Shown in pieces: positions 34,754-44,491 of a DNA stretch of 64,000 nt. The number at the start of each line of letters is the position of its first letter. The first letter of the stretch is position 1. The DNA is from Humisphaera borealis (GTDB taxonomy: Bacteria; Planctomycetota; Phycisphaerae; Tepidisphaerales; Tepidisphaeraceae). The notes under the pieces are model-generated. The model had not been told where the DNA came from. It was given only the letters and a program-made list of their open reading frames with translations, and ran no database searches. The stretch spans positions 1,302,001 through 1,366,000 of the forward strand of contig NZ_CP063458.1 of assembly GCF_015169395.1 (NCBI RefSeq). The letters are read 5' to 3'. The translations under genes were made by a program, and so were the position numbers.

Positions 34754-35068
34754 TCAATCTTTTCGTTTCCACACCATCGAAGCATCTTCATACGTCCAGA
34801 TGCTCTCACCGGCCACCACGTTGATCCGGCCGGTTTCGGCGGTTTTGAAGCCGATGGCATCGCCTTTGCGCAAAGGGATGGGCCCCTTGATCGTCGATGG
34901 CGGGAACTTCTGGTGCAGGGTGTATTCGCCGTCGCTTGGGGCTTCGATCGGCGTTTCCAGGTTTCCGGCGTCGTGCGTACAGACGACCGTGCCGCCGCAA
35001 CCGACGAGCAGTGCCGCACATGGGATCAGCATCAACAGCAGCAGGCGACGAGAAACAGTCGGCGGCAT
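34754..35068 (-). CDS. Small lipoprotein of unknown function
   Basis: A 104-residue predicted lipoprotein: basic N-terminus, hydrophobic core, lipobox LLVGC (C24). The mature part of about 80 residues is beta-rich (GEYTLHQKF, GDAIGFKTAETGRINVVAG). AGGAG upstream of the ATG supports the start. No family is recognised. It is antisense between uppS and cdsA. Confidence 0.7.
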   Translation of the reverse strand: MPPTVSRRLLLLMLIPCAALLVGCGGTVVCTHDAGNLETPIEAPSDGEYTLHQKFPPSTIKGPIPLRKGDAIGFKTAETGRINVVAGESIWTYEDASMVWKRKD

Positions 35069-35364
35069 GACAGTGGCTCCTGGGCACGAGCGAAAGACTT
35101 CGCGTGAGACTCGATTCGAATCGACAGGCCCTGGGCCTGTTCCCGACCGCGCTGTTATCGGTCAACCGGGCCTCCCAACTTCACCGTTTGATTGCAACCG
35201 CGACGCCACTCGCGTAAACCATCCCGCCCGGTCGTGCCGGCTTGTGTGACGCCCGGATCACGGTTCGCCTTGCGGTATCGGCACATCGGCTGGCCAAGCG
35301 TACTTGCCCGTGACCGGCAGCGTCCGGCGAATCCTGATGTCCCCTCTCCGTTGATGTCTCTCCT

Positions 35365-36321
35365 ATGGAAGCCTCCCTTCGCAACCGCCTGACCTTCGGC
35401 CCGATCATGCTCCTGGGCCTCGTCGGTCTTTTGTGGCTCGATGCCAATTTCCAGGGCATGACGCGTCAGTGGACACAGGACTATTTCGGCTACAGGCAGT
35501 TTGAGCCGAACAAGTTTGAGATGCCTTCAGGCGTCGGCGGGTTGGGGCTGCTCATCATCCTCGCGATCGTGCTGCCGATCGCGACGAAAGAGATCGGCAC
35601 ACTTTTCGCCGCCGAGCGAGTGAAGCCGTACCCGCTGATCGCCGCGCTGGGTTCCGGTGCGATCGTGCTTCACGCGTTTCTCACGCAGTTCCCGCCCTTC
35701 AAAGTCGTCGCCGCTTCGGCACTGGCTTTTATCGTTGCGTTCATTCCCCTGCTGGCGGCGCTGCGGCGGGCCTGGGACAAGCAGACCCAGGAAGCGATTG
35801 TCCGCATGGCAGGCACCGTGCTCGCCTCTCTCTACCTCGGCGGACTCGGGTGGTTCCTGATGGCGATCCGGGTCAAGCAGGGACAGGGGGAGAGCGGTTT
35901 CAAGGGGACCACCGCGATCATCCTTATGATCCTGCTGATGGTGAAGTTCACCGACATTGGCGCCTACTTCGGCGGTCGTGCACTCGGCCGCCACAAGCTC
36001 ATCCCCTGGCTCAGCCCGGGTAAGACATGGGAGGGCCTGTTCTGCGGCCTGGCGACTGCCGCGGGCGTGGGCGCTCTTTTTGCACTGGGTGCCGGCACGA
36101 ACGGCATACCGGCCAACTGGGTCTGGTGGCGCGGCGTCGTCTTCGGTGTCGTGATCGGTGGGATCGGTCAGGCCGGCGACCTGCTGGAGTCGATGATGAA
36201 ACGCGACGCCGAAGTCAAAGACAGCGGCAAACTCGTTCCCGGCTTCGGCGGTGTGCTCGACATCATCGACAGCCCGCTCCTTGCTGCGCCGTTCGCCTAC
36301 CTGATGTTCAGTCTGGTATGA
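35365..36321 (+). CDS. cdsA: Phosphatidate cytidylyltransferase
   Basis: A 318-residue polytopic membrane protein with about eight hydrophobic segments. The family signature is near the C-terminus: LLESMMKRDAEVKDSGKLVP followed by GFGGVLDIIDS, matching S-x(3)-KR-x2-x-KD-x5-PGHGG-x2-DR-x-D with His replaced by Phe and Arg by Ile. It makes CDP-diacylglycerol for phospholipid synthesis at the inner membrane. The Phe/Ile replacements in the signature are also seen in some non-proteobacterial CdsA proteins. It converges on the hybrid kinase gene with a 25-base gap. Confidence 0.9.
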   Translation: MEASLRNRLTFGPIMLLGLVGLLWLDANFQGMTRQWTQDYFGYRQFEPNKFEMPSGVGGLGLLIILAIVLPIATKEIGTLFAAERVKPYPLIAALGSGAIVLHAFLTQFPPFKVVAASALAFIVAFIPLLAALRRAWDKQTQEAIVRMAGTVLASLYLGGLGWFLMAIRVKQGQGESGFKGTTAIILMILLMVKFTDIGAYFGGRALGRHKLIPWLSPGKTWEGLFCGLATAAGVGALFALGAGTNGIPANWVWWRGVVFGVVIGGIGQAGDLLESMMKRDAEVKDSGKLVPGFGGVLDIIDSPLLAAPFAYLMFSLV

Positions 36322-36346
36322 ACGCCTGTTTTGGGCCCCCGGCCGC

Positions 36347-38338
36347 TTACGCCGACATCAGCTCGCTTACGCGTTCCAGCAGTCTGGCCACATCGACGGG
36401 TTTCGAAAGATGGTCATTGAAACCCGCCGAAAGCGACCGTTGGCGGTCCTCGGGGCGTGCATAGGCGGTCAGTGCGATCGCCGGGATGTCGGCCATGCCG
36501 TCCCCGCTCGCCCTGACGCGGCGAATAAACGTGTACCCGTCCTGCTCCGGCATGCCGATATCGCTGAGGAGCAAATCGGGGCGTTCCGACTCGAGAATCT
36601 TCATTCCCGTTTCAGCGCGGTCGGCGACAAGCACTTGGGCGCCGCAGTCCACGAGAATCCGCCGGAAGTAGTCGCGGGCGTCAGGTTCGTCGTCCACGAC
36701 GAGCACTTTTAAGCCGGTCAGGCTTGGTGGCTTCATTCGACCGGCGAATGTGATGCTGCCGTTGGGATTGATTCGCGAACGCGGCAGTCGGACGATGAAT
36801 GTTGCGCCAGTCCCGGGACCGTCACTCTCGGCATACACCTCGCCGCCGTGCAGTTCGACAAGATGCCTTACGATGGACAGGCCGACACCCAATCCGCCAT
36901 GGCGACGAACGATCGATGAGTCCTGCTGCCGGAATCGGTCGAAAACGTTGGGCAGGAAGTCGAGGTCTATGCCCTGGCCGGTGTCCTTCACCTTGACCTC
37001 AACCCAGTCCCTGGTCGCGGTCGCCGATACCTCCACCTCTCCGCCGGGCGGAGTGAACTTGACGGCGTTGGACAACAGATTCCAGAACACCTGCTGCAAT
37101 CGCGACGCGTCGCCTCGGACCACCAGCGACGGCCGGGGGACGTGGTCAACAAGCTTTACGCTTCGACTCTCGGCCGCAGGCTGAATCGCCGACAACGCCG
37201 CGCGAATGACCGGTGTCAGCTCGGTGGGTTCCGATTCCAGTCGCAGTTTGCCGGAGGTGATGCGACTCATGTCCAGCAAGTCTTCGACCAACTGGGCCTG
37301 CAAGCGGGCGTTCCGCTCAATGATCTCCATGGTCGCGGGCTGCTCGTGCGCGGGAACAGCACCCCGGCGCAGCAGTTGTGCCCAGCCGAGCACGGCGTTC
37401 AGCGGTGTACGAAGTTCGTGAGACAGCGTAGCCAGGAAGTCATCCTTCAGCCGACTGGCGCGCTCGGCCTCCGACCGCGCCTCACGTTCACTGCGCAGAA
37501 GGCGCTCGCGTTCCTGCTCGGCAAGCTTTCTTGCGGTGATGTCCATCACCAGTCCCGACGCCGATCCGGATTCCAAGGACCCCGTGGACGGGTGGTGCGC
37601 CCCCTTGATCCAAACCCACCGCTCGGTTCCATCCTCCCAAAGAATCCGACACTCGAACTCGCAGTGGCCGCCGGGCCGCAGCACGCTATTCAACGACGAG
37701 CCGGCGTTCGGCGCGTCGTCAGCATGAACGTGCGAGAGCAGGCGATCGATGTCCCACGGAAGGTCCGGCCTGTCGCATCCGAAGATGTGGTCAAAAAACG
37801 GTGACCGTGCTCGGAACCTGCCCGAGGCGGCGTCGACATCCCAGTGGCCTATGCGGACCGCTTCGAGCGTGAAGCGGAGTTGCGCCTGGCTGCGCGAGAG
37901 TTCCTGTTCGACGTCCCGGCGGCGTCTTCGCTCCGCCGCCTCCGCCAGGGCGCGTCGCAGGGACGGAACCAGCCGGTCCATGCGCTGCTTGAGCACGTAA
38001 TCCGTCGCGCCGAGCTTCAGCGAATCGATCGCATTTTCCTCGCCGAGCACGCCGGAAACGAAGATGAACGGTACATCCGGCCGGTTCTGGCGGGCGATCG
38101 ACAACGCCGACATGCCATCAAAGGCCGGGAGCTTGTAATCCGAAAGGATCGCGTCCCACGGGGCGCCACTTTCGATCGCCGACTCAAATGCGGCGCGCGT
38201 ATCCACCCGCCGCACCTCGGCTTCCAAGCCTTCGCGGCGCAGACGGGCGACCGTCAGGTCGGCGTCGAGCGGACTGTCCTCCAGGTGGAGGATCAGGATG
38301 CGTCCGTCTCGTTGAAGTTTTACGTCGTCTCGATCCAT
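36347..38338 (-). CDS. Hybrid sensor histidine kinase with N- and C-terminal receiver domains
   Basis: A 663-residue cytoplasmic protein. Order: receiver 1 (residues about 12-130, phospho-acceptor D67); coiled linker; PAS domain (about 155-270); HisKA with H307 in LATLSHELRTPLN; HATPase (GLGVGLSIVRHLVELHGG); and receiver 2 (from about 535, VVDDEPDARDYF and LLLSDIGMPEQDG). No membrane segment. It follows the phytochrome and response regulator genes on the same strand, so it likely receives phosphate through receiver 1 and extends the light-signalling relay. Output beyond receiver 2 is not visible. Confidence 0.9.
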   Translation of the reverse strand: MDRDDVKLQRDGRILILHLEDSPLDADLTVARLRREGLEAEVRRVDTRAAFESAIESGAPWDAILSDYKLPAFDGMSALSIARQNRPDVPFIFVSGVLGEENAIDSLKLGATDYVLKQRMDRLVPSLRRALAEAAERRRRRDVEQELSRSQAQLRFTLEAVRIGHWDVDAASGRFRARSPFFDHIFGCDRPDLPWDIDRLLSHVHADDAPNAGSSLNSVLRPGGHCEFECRILWEDGTERWVWIKGAHHPSTGSLESGSASGLVMDITARKLAEQERERLLRSEREARSEAERASRLKDDFLATLSHELRTPLNAVLGWAQLLRRGAVPAHEQPATMEIIERNARLQAQLVEDLLDMSRITSGKLRLESEPTELTPVIRAALSAIQPAAESRSVKLVDHVPRPSLVVRGDASRLQQVFWNLLSNAVKFTPPGGEVEVSATATRDWVEVKVKDTGQGIDLDFLPNVFDRFRQQDSSIVRRHGGLGVGLSIVRHLVELHGGEVYAESDGPGTGATFIVRLPRSRINPNGSITFAGRMKPPSLTGLKVLVVDDEPDARDYFRRILVDCGAQVLVADRAETGMKILESERPDLLLSDIGMPEQDGYTFIRRVRASGDGMADIPAIALTAYARPEDRQRSLSAGFNDHLSKPVDVARLLERVSELMSA

Positions 38339-38344
38339 CGAAAA

Positions 38345-38806
38345 CTACCGCTTCATCTGGGGCCTCACGGCTCCCGGTGGGGGCTCGTTCAGAACCGCCC
38401 AGAACACGCCGAGATCCTGAATGGCGTCCACGAAATCCTTGAAGCCCACCGGCTTAACCACGTAGGCGTTGACGCCAAGCTTGTAACTGCGCACCAGGTC
38501 CTGCTCCTCGCGACTGCTGGTGAGCATGACGACCGGAACCGTTTGCGTGGCGGCTTCGGATTTGATCGCCCGAAGCACTTCCAGACCGTCCACCTTGGGC
38601 AGCTTCAGGTCGAGCAGGATGACCGCCGGCAGTCCGCGTGGGCGGTCCTTGAAACGCCCCCGGATGAACAGGTAGTCCAGTGCCTCTTCGCCGTCGCGAA
38701 CGGTCACCACATCGTTGGCAAGCTGACTTCGTTCCAGCGCGGCGAGTGTCAGTTCCAGGTCTTTGGGATTGTCCTCCACCAGTAGAATGGGTTTGAGTTC
38801 AGCCAT
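38345..38806 (-). CDS. Single-domain response regulator (Rcp1-like)
   Basis: A 153-residue receiver domain only: acidic pocket VEDNPKD, phospho-acceptor D66 in LLDLKLPKVDGLEV, switch T/S in VVMLTSS, and lysine in VVKPVGFKDF. The insertion YLFIRGRFKDRPRGLP is typical of Rcp1-type partners of phytochromes. The start ATG 38806 overlaps the phytochrome stop by eight bases, so the two are coupled. It probably takes phosphate from the phytochrome and passes it to the hybrid kinase or another protein. Confidence 0.92.
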   Translation of the reverse strand: MAELKPILLVEDNPKDLELTLAALERSQLANDVVTVRDGEEALDYLFIRGRFKDRPRGLPAVILLDLKLPKVDGLEVLRAIKSEAATQTVPVVMLTSSREEQDLVRSYKLGVNAYVVKPVGFKDFVDAIQDLGVFWAVLNEPPPGAVRPQMKR

Positions 38807-41054
38807 GGGTCTCCTTGTCCTGTGGCTCGTTCTTCGGGAGCGTGAAGTAGATGACCGCACCCTTGCCGGGCTCGCCTTCGGCCCAGGTGCGACCGCCATG
38901 ACGACTGATGATTCGCCGCACGTTGGCAAGTCCGATGCCGGTGCCCTCGAACTCTTCCATCCGGTGAAGTCGTTGAAACACGCCGAACAGCTTGCCGACG
39001 TACTTCATGTCGAACCCTACCCCGTTATCCCGGACAAAAATGACGTGTTCGGAAGGCTCCGAAACGTATCCGACGTCCACCTTCGCCTGCGGCGTGGTGC
39101 TGGTGTATTTGACGGCATTTGAGAGCAGATTCTGCACGACCAGCCGCAGCATCATCAGGTCTGCCTGGACTGTCGGCAGAGGTGCCACCGCGAAGGCGAT
39201 GTGTCGTTCGCCGATATCGCTGCGCTGTTCGCGCCAGCCTTCCTGGAACAGCAGATTAAGGTCGATCGCGCTCATCGAGAGGGCGGCACGCCCCATCTGT
39301 GAGAACGTCAGCAAATTGTCCACCAGGGTTCCGGCGTACTGGGCCGATTCGATGATCGTTTCGATGTATCGCTTTCCGGTGGCACTCAGGCCGTTGGCTT
39401 CGTCCTGACGCAGCAGCTCGGCGTACCCGACGATGTGCCGGAACGGCGCCCGCAAATCGTGTGACACGCTGTAGCTGAACGCCTCCAGCTCCTTGTTGCT
39501 CTGCTCGAGTTCGCCCGCAAGTTCGGCCACTTCCTCGGCCTTGCGGAGCACGATGCCGACGATGTGATTCCGCAGTTCGGTCGCGGCTTCGATCTGGGCA
39601 TCGGTCCAGGGCTCTGAAGTGTTCCGGACGATCTGCTTCCAGACGTCAAAGCTGTGTCGGGGGTGGATTCGCCCGGTATGGATGTCCGGTGCATTCTTAT
39701 TGGGGTCGCCGGCCCAGGACAGCGTGCGAATCAGTTCCGGACGGAACCAGATCAGGTAGCGGGCGTGCAGCTTCGAGACGGAGATCGCCAATACGCCGCT
39801 GGCCAGATCTGCGTATTCGGCCGATTCGGGAAACGCGGCTGAAAGCTGATGTGTCCAGAAGACTTCCGCCGGCGGGCGACTTTCCAGCCAGTCACTCAAC
39901 GCCCGGACCTTTGCTTCGCCGGGAGTCTGGCCGATGAGGATGCACTGCTGGGCGGACACGATCGCCGCACCGGTCGATCCGGTGAGGTTCAGCAGCGACG
40001 CCTTGTCGGCAGTGAGGCCACGCAGGAACTCCGACTCGCCTGCCATTTCCGCCAGCAACCTGGACTGGTACGACTTGAGCGCCATTCTGCTCGTGTATTG
40101 CTCGGCGTGCGAATGCGCAGCCACCTGCTGCGACAGCACCTGTCCGAGAAACACGCACGCGGTCCTGACATGAAACGGTACGCGGCGGGGTTGGGCATTG
40201 TGACATGCGATCAAGCCCCACAGCTTCTCGGCCACGACGATCGACACCGACATGGACGCCGCCGTTCCCATGTTTCGCATGTATTCGGCATGAAGCGGCG
40301 AAACGCTCCGCAGTGAAGCGTACGAGAGATCGAGCGGTTCGTGAGCCGAATCCGCCGGCCTGAGCGGCACCGGCGTATAGGAGGCGTCGGGAATCAGCCG
40401 GACGGGATTGACCCGGTACAGGTCGCGCGCCTGGGCCGGGATGTCGGATGCCGGAAATCTCTGGCCGAGGTAGCTCGGCAGGCGGTCATTGCGATCTTCG
40501 GCGACAACGATCCCGTTCCAGTCCGGGTCGAACTGGTAGACGAGAACGCGATCAAATCCCGTCAGCTCTCTGACTTGCCCGGCCGCTACGGCACACGCCT
40601 CGGGCATGTTTTTAGCAGCGAGCAGCTTGCTGACCAGGGATTGCAGGACCGGGTAGATGACGTCAAACGCGGCGGGTTCGCCGCTTCCGGTCTCCTCCAA
40701 CTCCACGAGCAGTATCGATCCCATTCGGTGCGCCAGTACGTGATACGCACCGTTCGACGAACGCGGCCGGGTCGTTTCTATGAACATCGGCGACTCGCCC
40801 GGCGGCACCGCCATCACCTTGTCAGCCAGGACTTTGCCAAGCACGCTGCTTAGGCTGCTGCCGATCAGGCGGTCGGCGCCCCCGCTGGGGTGTTCGACCG
40901 CGTTGGCGCTGACGCGGCGGATGACCGCCGTGGCGGCATCGACCACCAGAAGGACGCCATGTCCCTGAATGCTGCCGGGCGTGCGAATCGGTTCGCTGTC
41001 GCATCCCGACAGTTCGGGGGGCGTTTCCGTGATTGTTCGGACTGAGTCCTTCAT
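38799..41054 (-). CDS. bphP: Bacteriophytochrome histidine kinase
   Basis: A 751-residue photoreceptor kinase with the PAS-GAF-PHY-HisKA-HATPase layout. C18 in SGCDSEPIRTPGSIQGHG is the biliverdin attachment site of bacteriophytochromes. The GAF motif PASDIPAQAR is at 201-210, and the PHY tongue has LSWAGDPNK and HPRHSF. The kinase has FSYSVSHDLRAPFRHIVGY and GIGLANVRRIISRHGG. It senses red/far-red light through biliverdin. The upstream heme oxygenase gene supplies the chromophore; the response regulator follows with overlap. Confidence 0.95.
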   Translation of the reverse strand: MKDSVRTITETPPELSGCDSEPIRTPGSIQGHGVLLVVDAATAVIRRVSANAVEHPSGGADRLIGSSLSSVLGKVLADKVMAVPPGESPMFIETTRPRSSNGAYHVLAHRMGSILLVELEETGSGEPAAFDVIYPVLQSLVSKLLAAKNMPEACAVAAGQVRELTGFDRVLVYQFDPDWNGIVVAEDRNDRLPSYLGQRFPASDIPAQARDLYRVNPVRLIPDASYTPVPLRPADSAHEPLDLSYASLRSVSPLHAEYMRNMGTAASMSVSIVVAEKLWGLIACHNAQPRRVPFHVRTACVFLGQVLSQQVAAHSHAEQYTSRMALKSYQSRLLAEMAGESEFLRGLTADKASLLNLTGSTGAAIVSAQQCILIGQTPGEAKVRALSDWLESRPPAEVFWTHQLSAAFPESAEYADLASGVLAISVSKLHARYLIWFRPELIRTLSWAGDPNKNAPDIHTGRIHPRHSFDVWKQIVRNTSEPWTDAQIEAATELRNHIVGIVLRKAEEVAELAGELEQSNKELEAFSYSVSHDLRAPFRHIVGYAELLRQDEANGLSATGKRYIETIIESAQYAGTLVDNLLTFSQMGRAALSMSAIDLNLLFQEGWREQRSDIGERHIAFAVAPLPTVQADLMMLRLVVQNLLSNAVKYTSTTPQAKVDVGYVSEPSEHVIFVRDNGVGFDMKYVGKLFGVFQRLHRMEEFEGTGIGLANVRRIISRHGGRTWAEGEPGKGAVIYFTLPKNEPQDKETHG

Positions 41055-41060
41055 CGCGTG

Positions 41061-41648
41061 TCACGCTCCGCGGCCAATGATCAACCTCGTGCCCTGCCGC
41101 TTCAGCCAGGATGCCAGCGTTACAAACGTATTACTGGCACCGGCAACGATCTCGGCTTCGCACCGAACGCCGCCGAGTCTGTCGAACTCGACCAGGAAGT
41201 CGCGCCATCGCGACAACGCACGCGCTCCCTCTCCCAAGAAATAGGACCGCCCGAGCCCGGTGGTCAACCCGAGGGAGGCTTCTAAAGTTTTGCTAATTTT
41301 CAGGCCTCCCAGGGTCGACCCCTCCATGACGTAGACGGAGCCCAACAGTCTTCCACCGTCGAGCGCCGGGAGTTCCGAGCATTTCGGCATGTCGTCCGGG
41401 CCGTGATGAAAGTGCCGCAGGTCGGCCGCCAGGCGATCGGCACGCCAACGTGAAGACATCAACATTTGGATTTCAGGATCGCCGCACCCGTGTACCGCTT
41501 GTTCCCAAGGTAGAACGAACCCGTAGAACGCCTTAAGGACCGCGACATAGCCTTCGACGGTGCGGAGGTCGAAGCAGTCTTCAAACGTTTGCTCGACCTG
41601 GGCGTGCAGGGGTGCGGTGGCAAGACGAAGTCGATCAATGAGCGGCAT
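41061..41648 (-). CDS. bphO: Biliverdin-producing heme oxygenase
   Basis: A 195-residue heme oxygenase. The proximal heme ligand is H15 in TAPLHAQVEQ. The distal helix region is GSVYVMEGSTLGG, with the glycines of the family. It opens heme to biliverdin IX-alpha, the chromophore of the phytochrome encoded six bases downstream. It is the first gene of the four-gene minus-strand operon, whose promoter must lie in 41649-41919, where I recognise no clear element. Confidence 0.93.
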   Translation of the reverse strand: MPLIDRLRLATAPLHAQVEQTFEDCFDLRTVEGYVAVLKAFYGFVLPWEQAVHGCGDPEIQMLMSSRWRADRLAADLRHFHHGPDDMPKCSELPALDGGRLLGSVYVMEGSTLGGLKISKTLEASLGLTTGLGRSYFLGEGARALSRWRDFLVEFDRLGGVRCEAEIVAGASNTFVTLASWLKRQGTRLIIGRGA

Positions 41649-41919
41649 GCGGAAATAGGCAGAAACTGCGGACTCGGCTGCGTCGAGGCGTTACGCCGCA
41701 GTTCGGTAGTACGCATGCTCGCCGCAGGCGGGCTCCGCTGACAACGTACAAAAATGCGTGGTGAGCAATAGGGAGCCGGTTGGCAACAGAAGGTGCCATT
41801 GGATTGGTGATTCCCCGTGGTCACTCGACAGCGGGAGGCAGCTTCGTGACAATCAGATCGGATGAGTTTCGGCTAATGTCGGCCGACCAGCTTCGCGTTC
41901 ACGAAAGGCAGCAGTACGA

Positions 41920-42699
41920 ATGGCAAGTCTTAAAACCCTTTGGGCAGAGTTCAAGGCGTTCGCGTTCAAAGGGAACATGATCGACTTGGCAATTGCCGTG
42001 GTGATCGGCGGGGCTTTCTCCGGCGTGATCGACTCGCTGGTGAAGGACATCATCATGCCGACGATCAGCTACGCGACGACGGCCGTGAAGGATGCCAAGA
42101 ACGCGGCCGTAGATGCCGCCGCCAAGGCCAGCGACGCCGTCGGCCTGACGGCGACGACGCAGCCGGCAACCCAGCCGGCGACGAAGCCCTCGAGTGTCCC
42201 ATCCACGCAGCCCGCGCCCGCTTCTGCCGAAGCACCGGCCGTCCCGACGACGCAGGAAGCACAGGCCGGCGCCGTCGCCGACAAGATGATCGCCGACTCC
42301 GGCGGCAAATCGAAGGAATGGAAAGAAATGGTGTCGGCGTTCGCGACGGCTCTGGAAGCCGACCGCAAAGCCGCCGACGCCAAGGCCGCCATCGCCAAGG
42401 CCGAAGCCGACAAGAAGGCCGCCGAGGAAAAGCCGGTCGATCTTTCCTGGAAGATCGGACGAATCAATGTCGGTAACTTTATCGCGGCGATCGTCAACTT
42501 CGTCATCATCGCTGCCGCGGTGTTCATCATCATGGTGAAGATCCTGGGCGGCGTCATGAAGAAAACCGCAGGCACGCCCAAGGCTGAAGAGCCCACGAGC
42601 AAGGAATGCCCCGAGTGCCTCTCGATCATTCCGATCAAGGCCAAGCGATGCCCGAACTGCACGAGCATCCTGGCGCCAAACGCCACGCCCACCGTCTGA
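41920..42699 (+). CDS. mscL: MscL mechanosensitive channel with enlarged loop and C-terminal zinc ribbon
   Basis: A 259-residue MscL relative; the usual length is about 130-150. TM1 with the gate region [20 protein letters not shown] is at 18-45, and TM2 [20 protein letters not shown] at 185-205. The loop between them, normally about 30 residues, is about 130 here (51-180): an Ala-rich helix, a Thr/Pro/Gln linker ([11 protein letters not shown]), then a charged helix ([20 protein letters not shown]). The C-terminus has a zinc ribbon with C230, C233, C244 and C247, replacing the usual charged helix bundle. GAAAGG (41903-41908) supports ATG 41920. Confidence 0.9.
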   Translation: MASLKTLWAEFKAFAFKGNMIDLAIAVVIGGAFSGVIDSLVKDIIMPTISYATTAVKDAKNAAVDAAAKASDAVGLTATTQPATQPATKPSSVPSTQPAPASAEAPAVPTTQEAQAGAVADKMIADSGGKSKEWKEMVSAFATALEADRKAADAKAAIAKAEADKKAAEEKPVDLSWKIGRINVGNFIAAIVNFVIIAAAVFIIMVKILGGVMKKTAGTPKAEEPTSKECPECLSIIPIKAKRCPNCTSILAPNATPTV

Positions 42700-42871
42700 C
42701 GACTGGGACGCTGGCTGCAGAACGCGAACGACATCTTTTGCTTATCCGGTCGGGCTGCCGATCCGATACCGAGTGGACCGTGGCGCGCGTGTCGTGCCAC
42801 GGCCCGCTCTTGGTCTGTCGTGACCGTTCGAATGGCGGTCGGCCCCATCGGCCGACCCCCTTGTCCTCCCC

Positions 42872-43264
42872 GTGAGCCACATGAAGTTGTCGGCCGAGCA
42901 TTTCGAGCAGATCGTCGGGTCGTTGCGGTCTGATACCAGTCAGCGCACGAGCGAACGACGCGACGGGCCCCGCGTTGGGTTTAGGATGACTGTAACGGTC
43001 GTTCCGTGCACGGTGTCGGACGCCCCGACGCGACACGAGGTTCGGGTGCGCGACCTATCGATTGAGGGCATGGGAATCCTCCACTACGAGGGTCTGGCCG
43101 AGGGAAGCTTTTTCGTTGCCATTATGAATCGGGCGACTGGGGAGCCACTTAAGGCGCTGTACCGGGTGGCCCGTTGCGAGAAGGTCTCCCACAGGCAGTT
43201 CCTGATCGGGGGCCTGCTCGAACGCGTCATCGAGAGCACCTCCGCAAGACAAGGGGCCGCCTGA
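42872..43264 (+). CDS. PilZ domain protein
   Basis: A 130-residue single-domain protein. The c-di-GMP binding pattern is present: basic ERRDGPRVGFR (RxxxR type) at about 29-39, followed by VRDLSIEGMGI ((D/N)xSxxG) at about 59-69. The beta-barrel strands follow. It should bind cyclic di-GMP and act on a partner that is not identified here. Starts at GTG 42872 or ATG 42881 are both possible. It stands between mscL and phoH. Confidence 0.85.
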   Translation: MSHMKLSAEHFEQIVGSLRSDTSQRTSERRDGPRVGFRMTVTVVPCTVSDAPTRHEVRVRDLSIEGMGILHYEGLAEGSFFVAIMNRATGEPLKALYRVARCEKVSHRQFLIGGLLERVIESTSARQGAA

Positions 43265-43540
43265 CGGCATGTGCAATCGGCCGGGCGTCGGGCGAGCTCT
43301 GGCGACGGTCGGCGTCCGAAAACTCGTGTGCAACTCGCTGTCATAGATAGACTTGTGTGCATATCCGGGTGCGCAATCCTGCGACCGGCCTGTTATTGGA
43401 CGGCTTCGCCCTCGATTTTTTCTCAAGTTCGGGTGACAATCCTGGGGTTGTTTCGGGGGACGGCATCGGCTTGCGGGTCGTTTCCGCACCTCTGACGCCC
43501 TATTGTCTCTCATCGTCCGACGCCGACTTACCCCGGCCGG

Positions 43541-44491
43541 ATGAAACCCGACGTGAACCTCAGTCTTACACTTGAACAACCTGACAAACGCCTGGCCCTG
43601 TTCGGCTCGGCCGATCGCTACCTGCGCATGATCCGCGACACGTTTGGTGTTCAGATCACCAGCAGGGAGGAGGAGATCCGCATCGCCGGCGAGAAGGACG
43701 GCGTCGCCAGGGCGGCGGCCGTCCTGGACAAGTTGCAGCGAAAGCTCCGTCGTCAGGACTGGCTTAGCGCCGAGGACGTCGGCCAGGCGATCGGGCAGGC
43801 GTTCGACGACACCCACGGCCGCTCGGCCGACGAGATCGACGTCTACGTCAAGGGCGCAGTCGTCCGTCCCAAGACCGAAGGCCAGAAGGCGTACGTGACG
43901 GCGATGTTCGCGCACGACCTGACCTTCTGCATCGGCCCCGCCGGCACCGGCAAGACCTACCTCGCGGTCGCTGTCGCGGCGACGATGCTGAAACGCGGAC
44001 AAGCGCGGCGCATCGTCTTGGCCCGCCCTGCCGTCGAGGCCGGCGAACGGCTCGGCTTCCTCCCGGGTGATCTCCAGGCCAAGGTCAATCCTTACCTGCG
44101 GCCGCTCTTCGATGCCCTCCACGACATGATGGACTTCGAGCAGGTCAAACGCCTGATGACCAACGATGTCATCGAAGTGATCCCGCTCGCGTTCATGCGC
44201 GGCCGGACGCTGAACGACGCATGCGTAATTCTCGACGAAGCACAAAATACTACACCCAGTCAGATGTTGATGTTTCTGACGCGACTGGGTCATGACAGCA
44301 AGATGATCGTCACCGGCGACACCAGCCAGGTGGACCTTCCCGACGACACCCGCAGCGGGCTGGACGACGCCGTTGATAAGCTCCGCGGCATCAAGGGCAT
44401 TGGCCTGGTGGAACTGCAGCGGGAAGACATCGTTCGGCACCGGTTGGTGCAGAACATTGTGAACGCTTACGAACGAAGGAGTGCTGAGTAG
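43541..44491 (+). CDS. PhoH family ATPase
   Basis: A 316-residue PhoH-like protein. The N-terminal KH-like domain (LFGSADRYLRMIRDTFGVQI) precedes the P-loop ATPase with Walker A GPAGTGKTYLAVA, Walker B VILDEAQNTTPSQM and sensor VTGDTSQVDLP. PhoH proteins are linked to RNA metabolism and often sit beside 7TM-HD and YbeY genes; the 7TM-HD gene follows here. The stop TAG (44489-44491) is the first three bases of a dispersed TAGGGTCCGCC repeat. Confidence 0.93.
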   Translation: MKPDVNLSLTLEQPDKRLALFGSADRYLRMIRDTFGVQITSREEEIRIAGEKDGVARAAAVLDKLQRKLRRQDWLSAEDVGQAIGQAFDDTHGRSADEIDVYVKGAVVRPKTEGQKAYVTAMFAHDLTFCIGPAGTGKTYLAVAVAATMLKRGQARRIVLARPAVEAGERLGFLPGDLQAKVNPYLRPLFDALHDMMDFEQVKRLMTNDVIEVIPLAFMRGRTLNDACVILDEAQNTTPSQMLMFLTRLGHDSKMIVTGDTSQVDLPDDTRSGLDDAVDKLRGIKGIGLVELQREDIVRHRLVQNIVNAYERRSAE

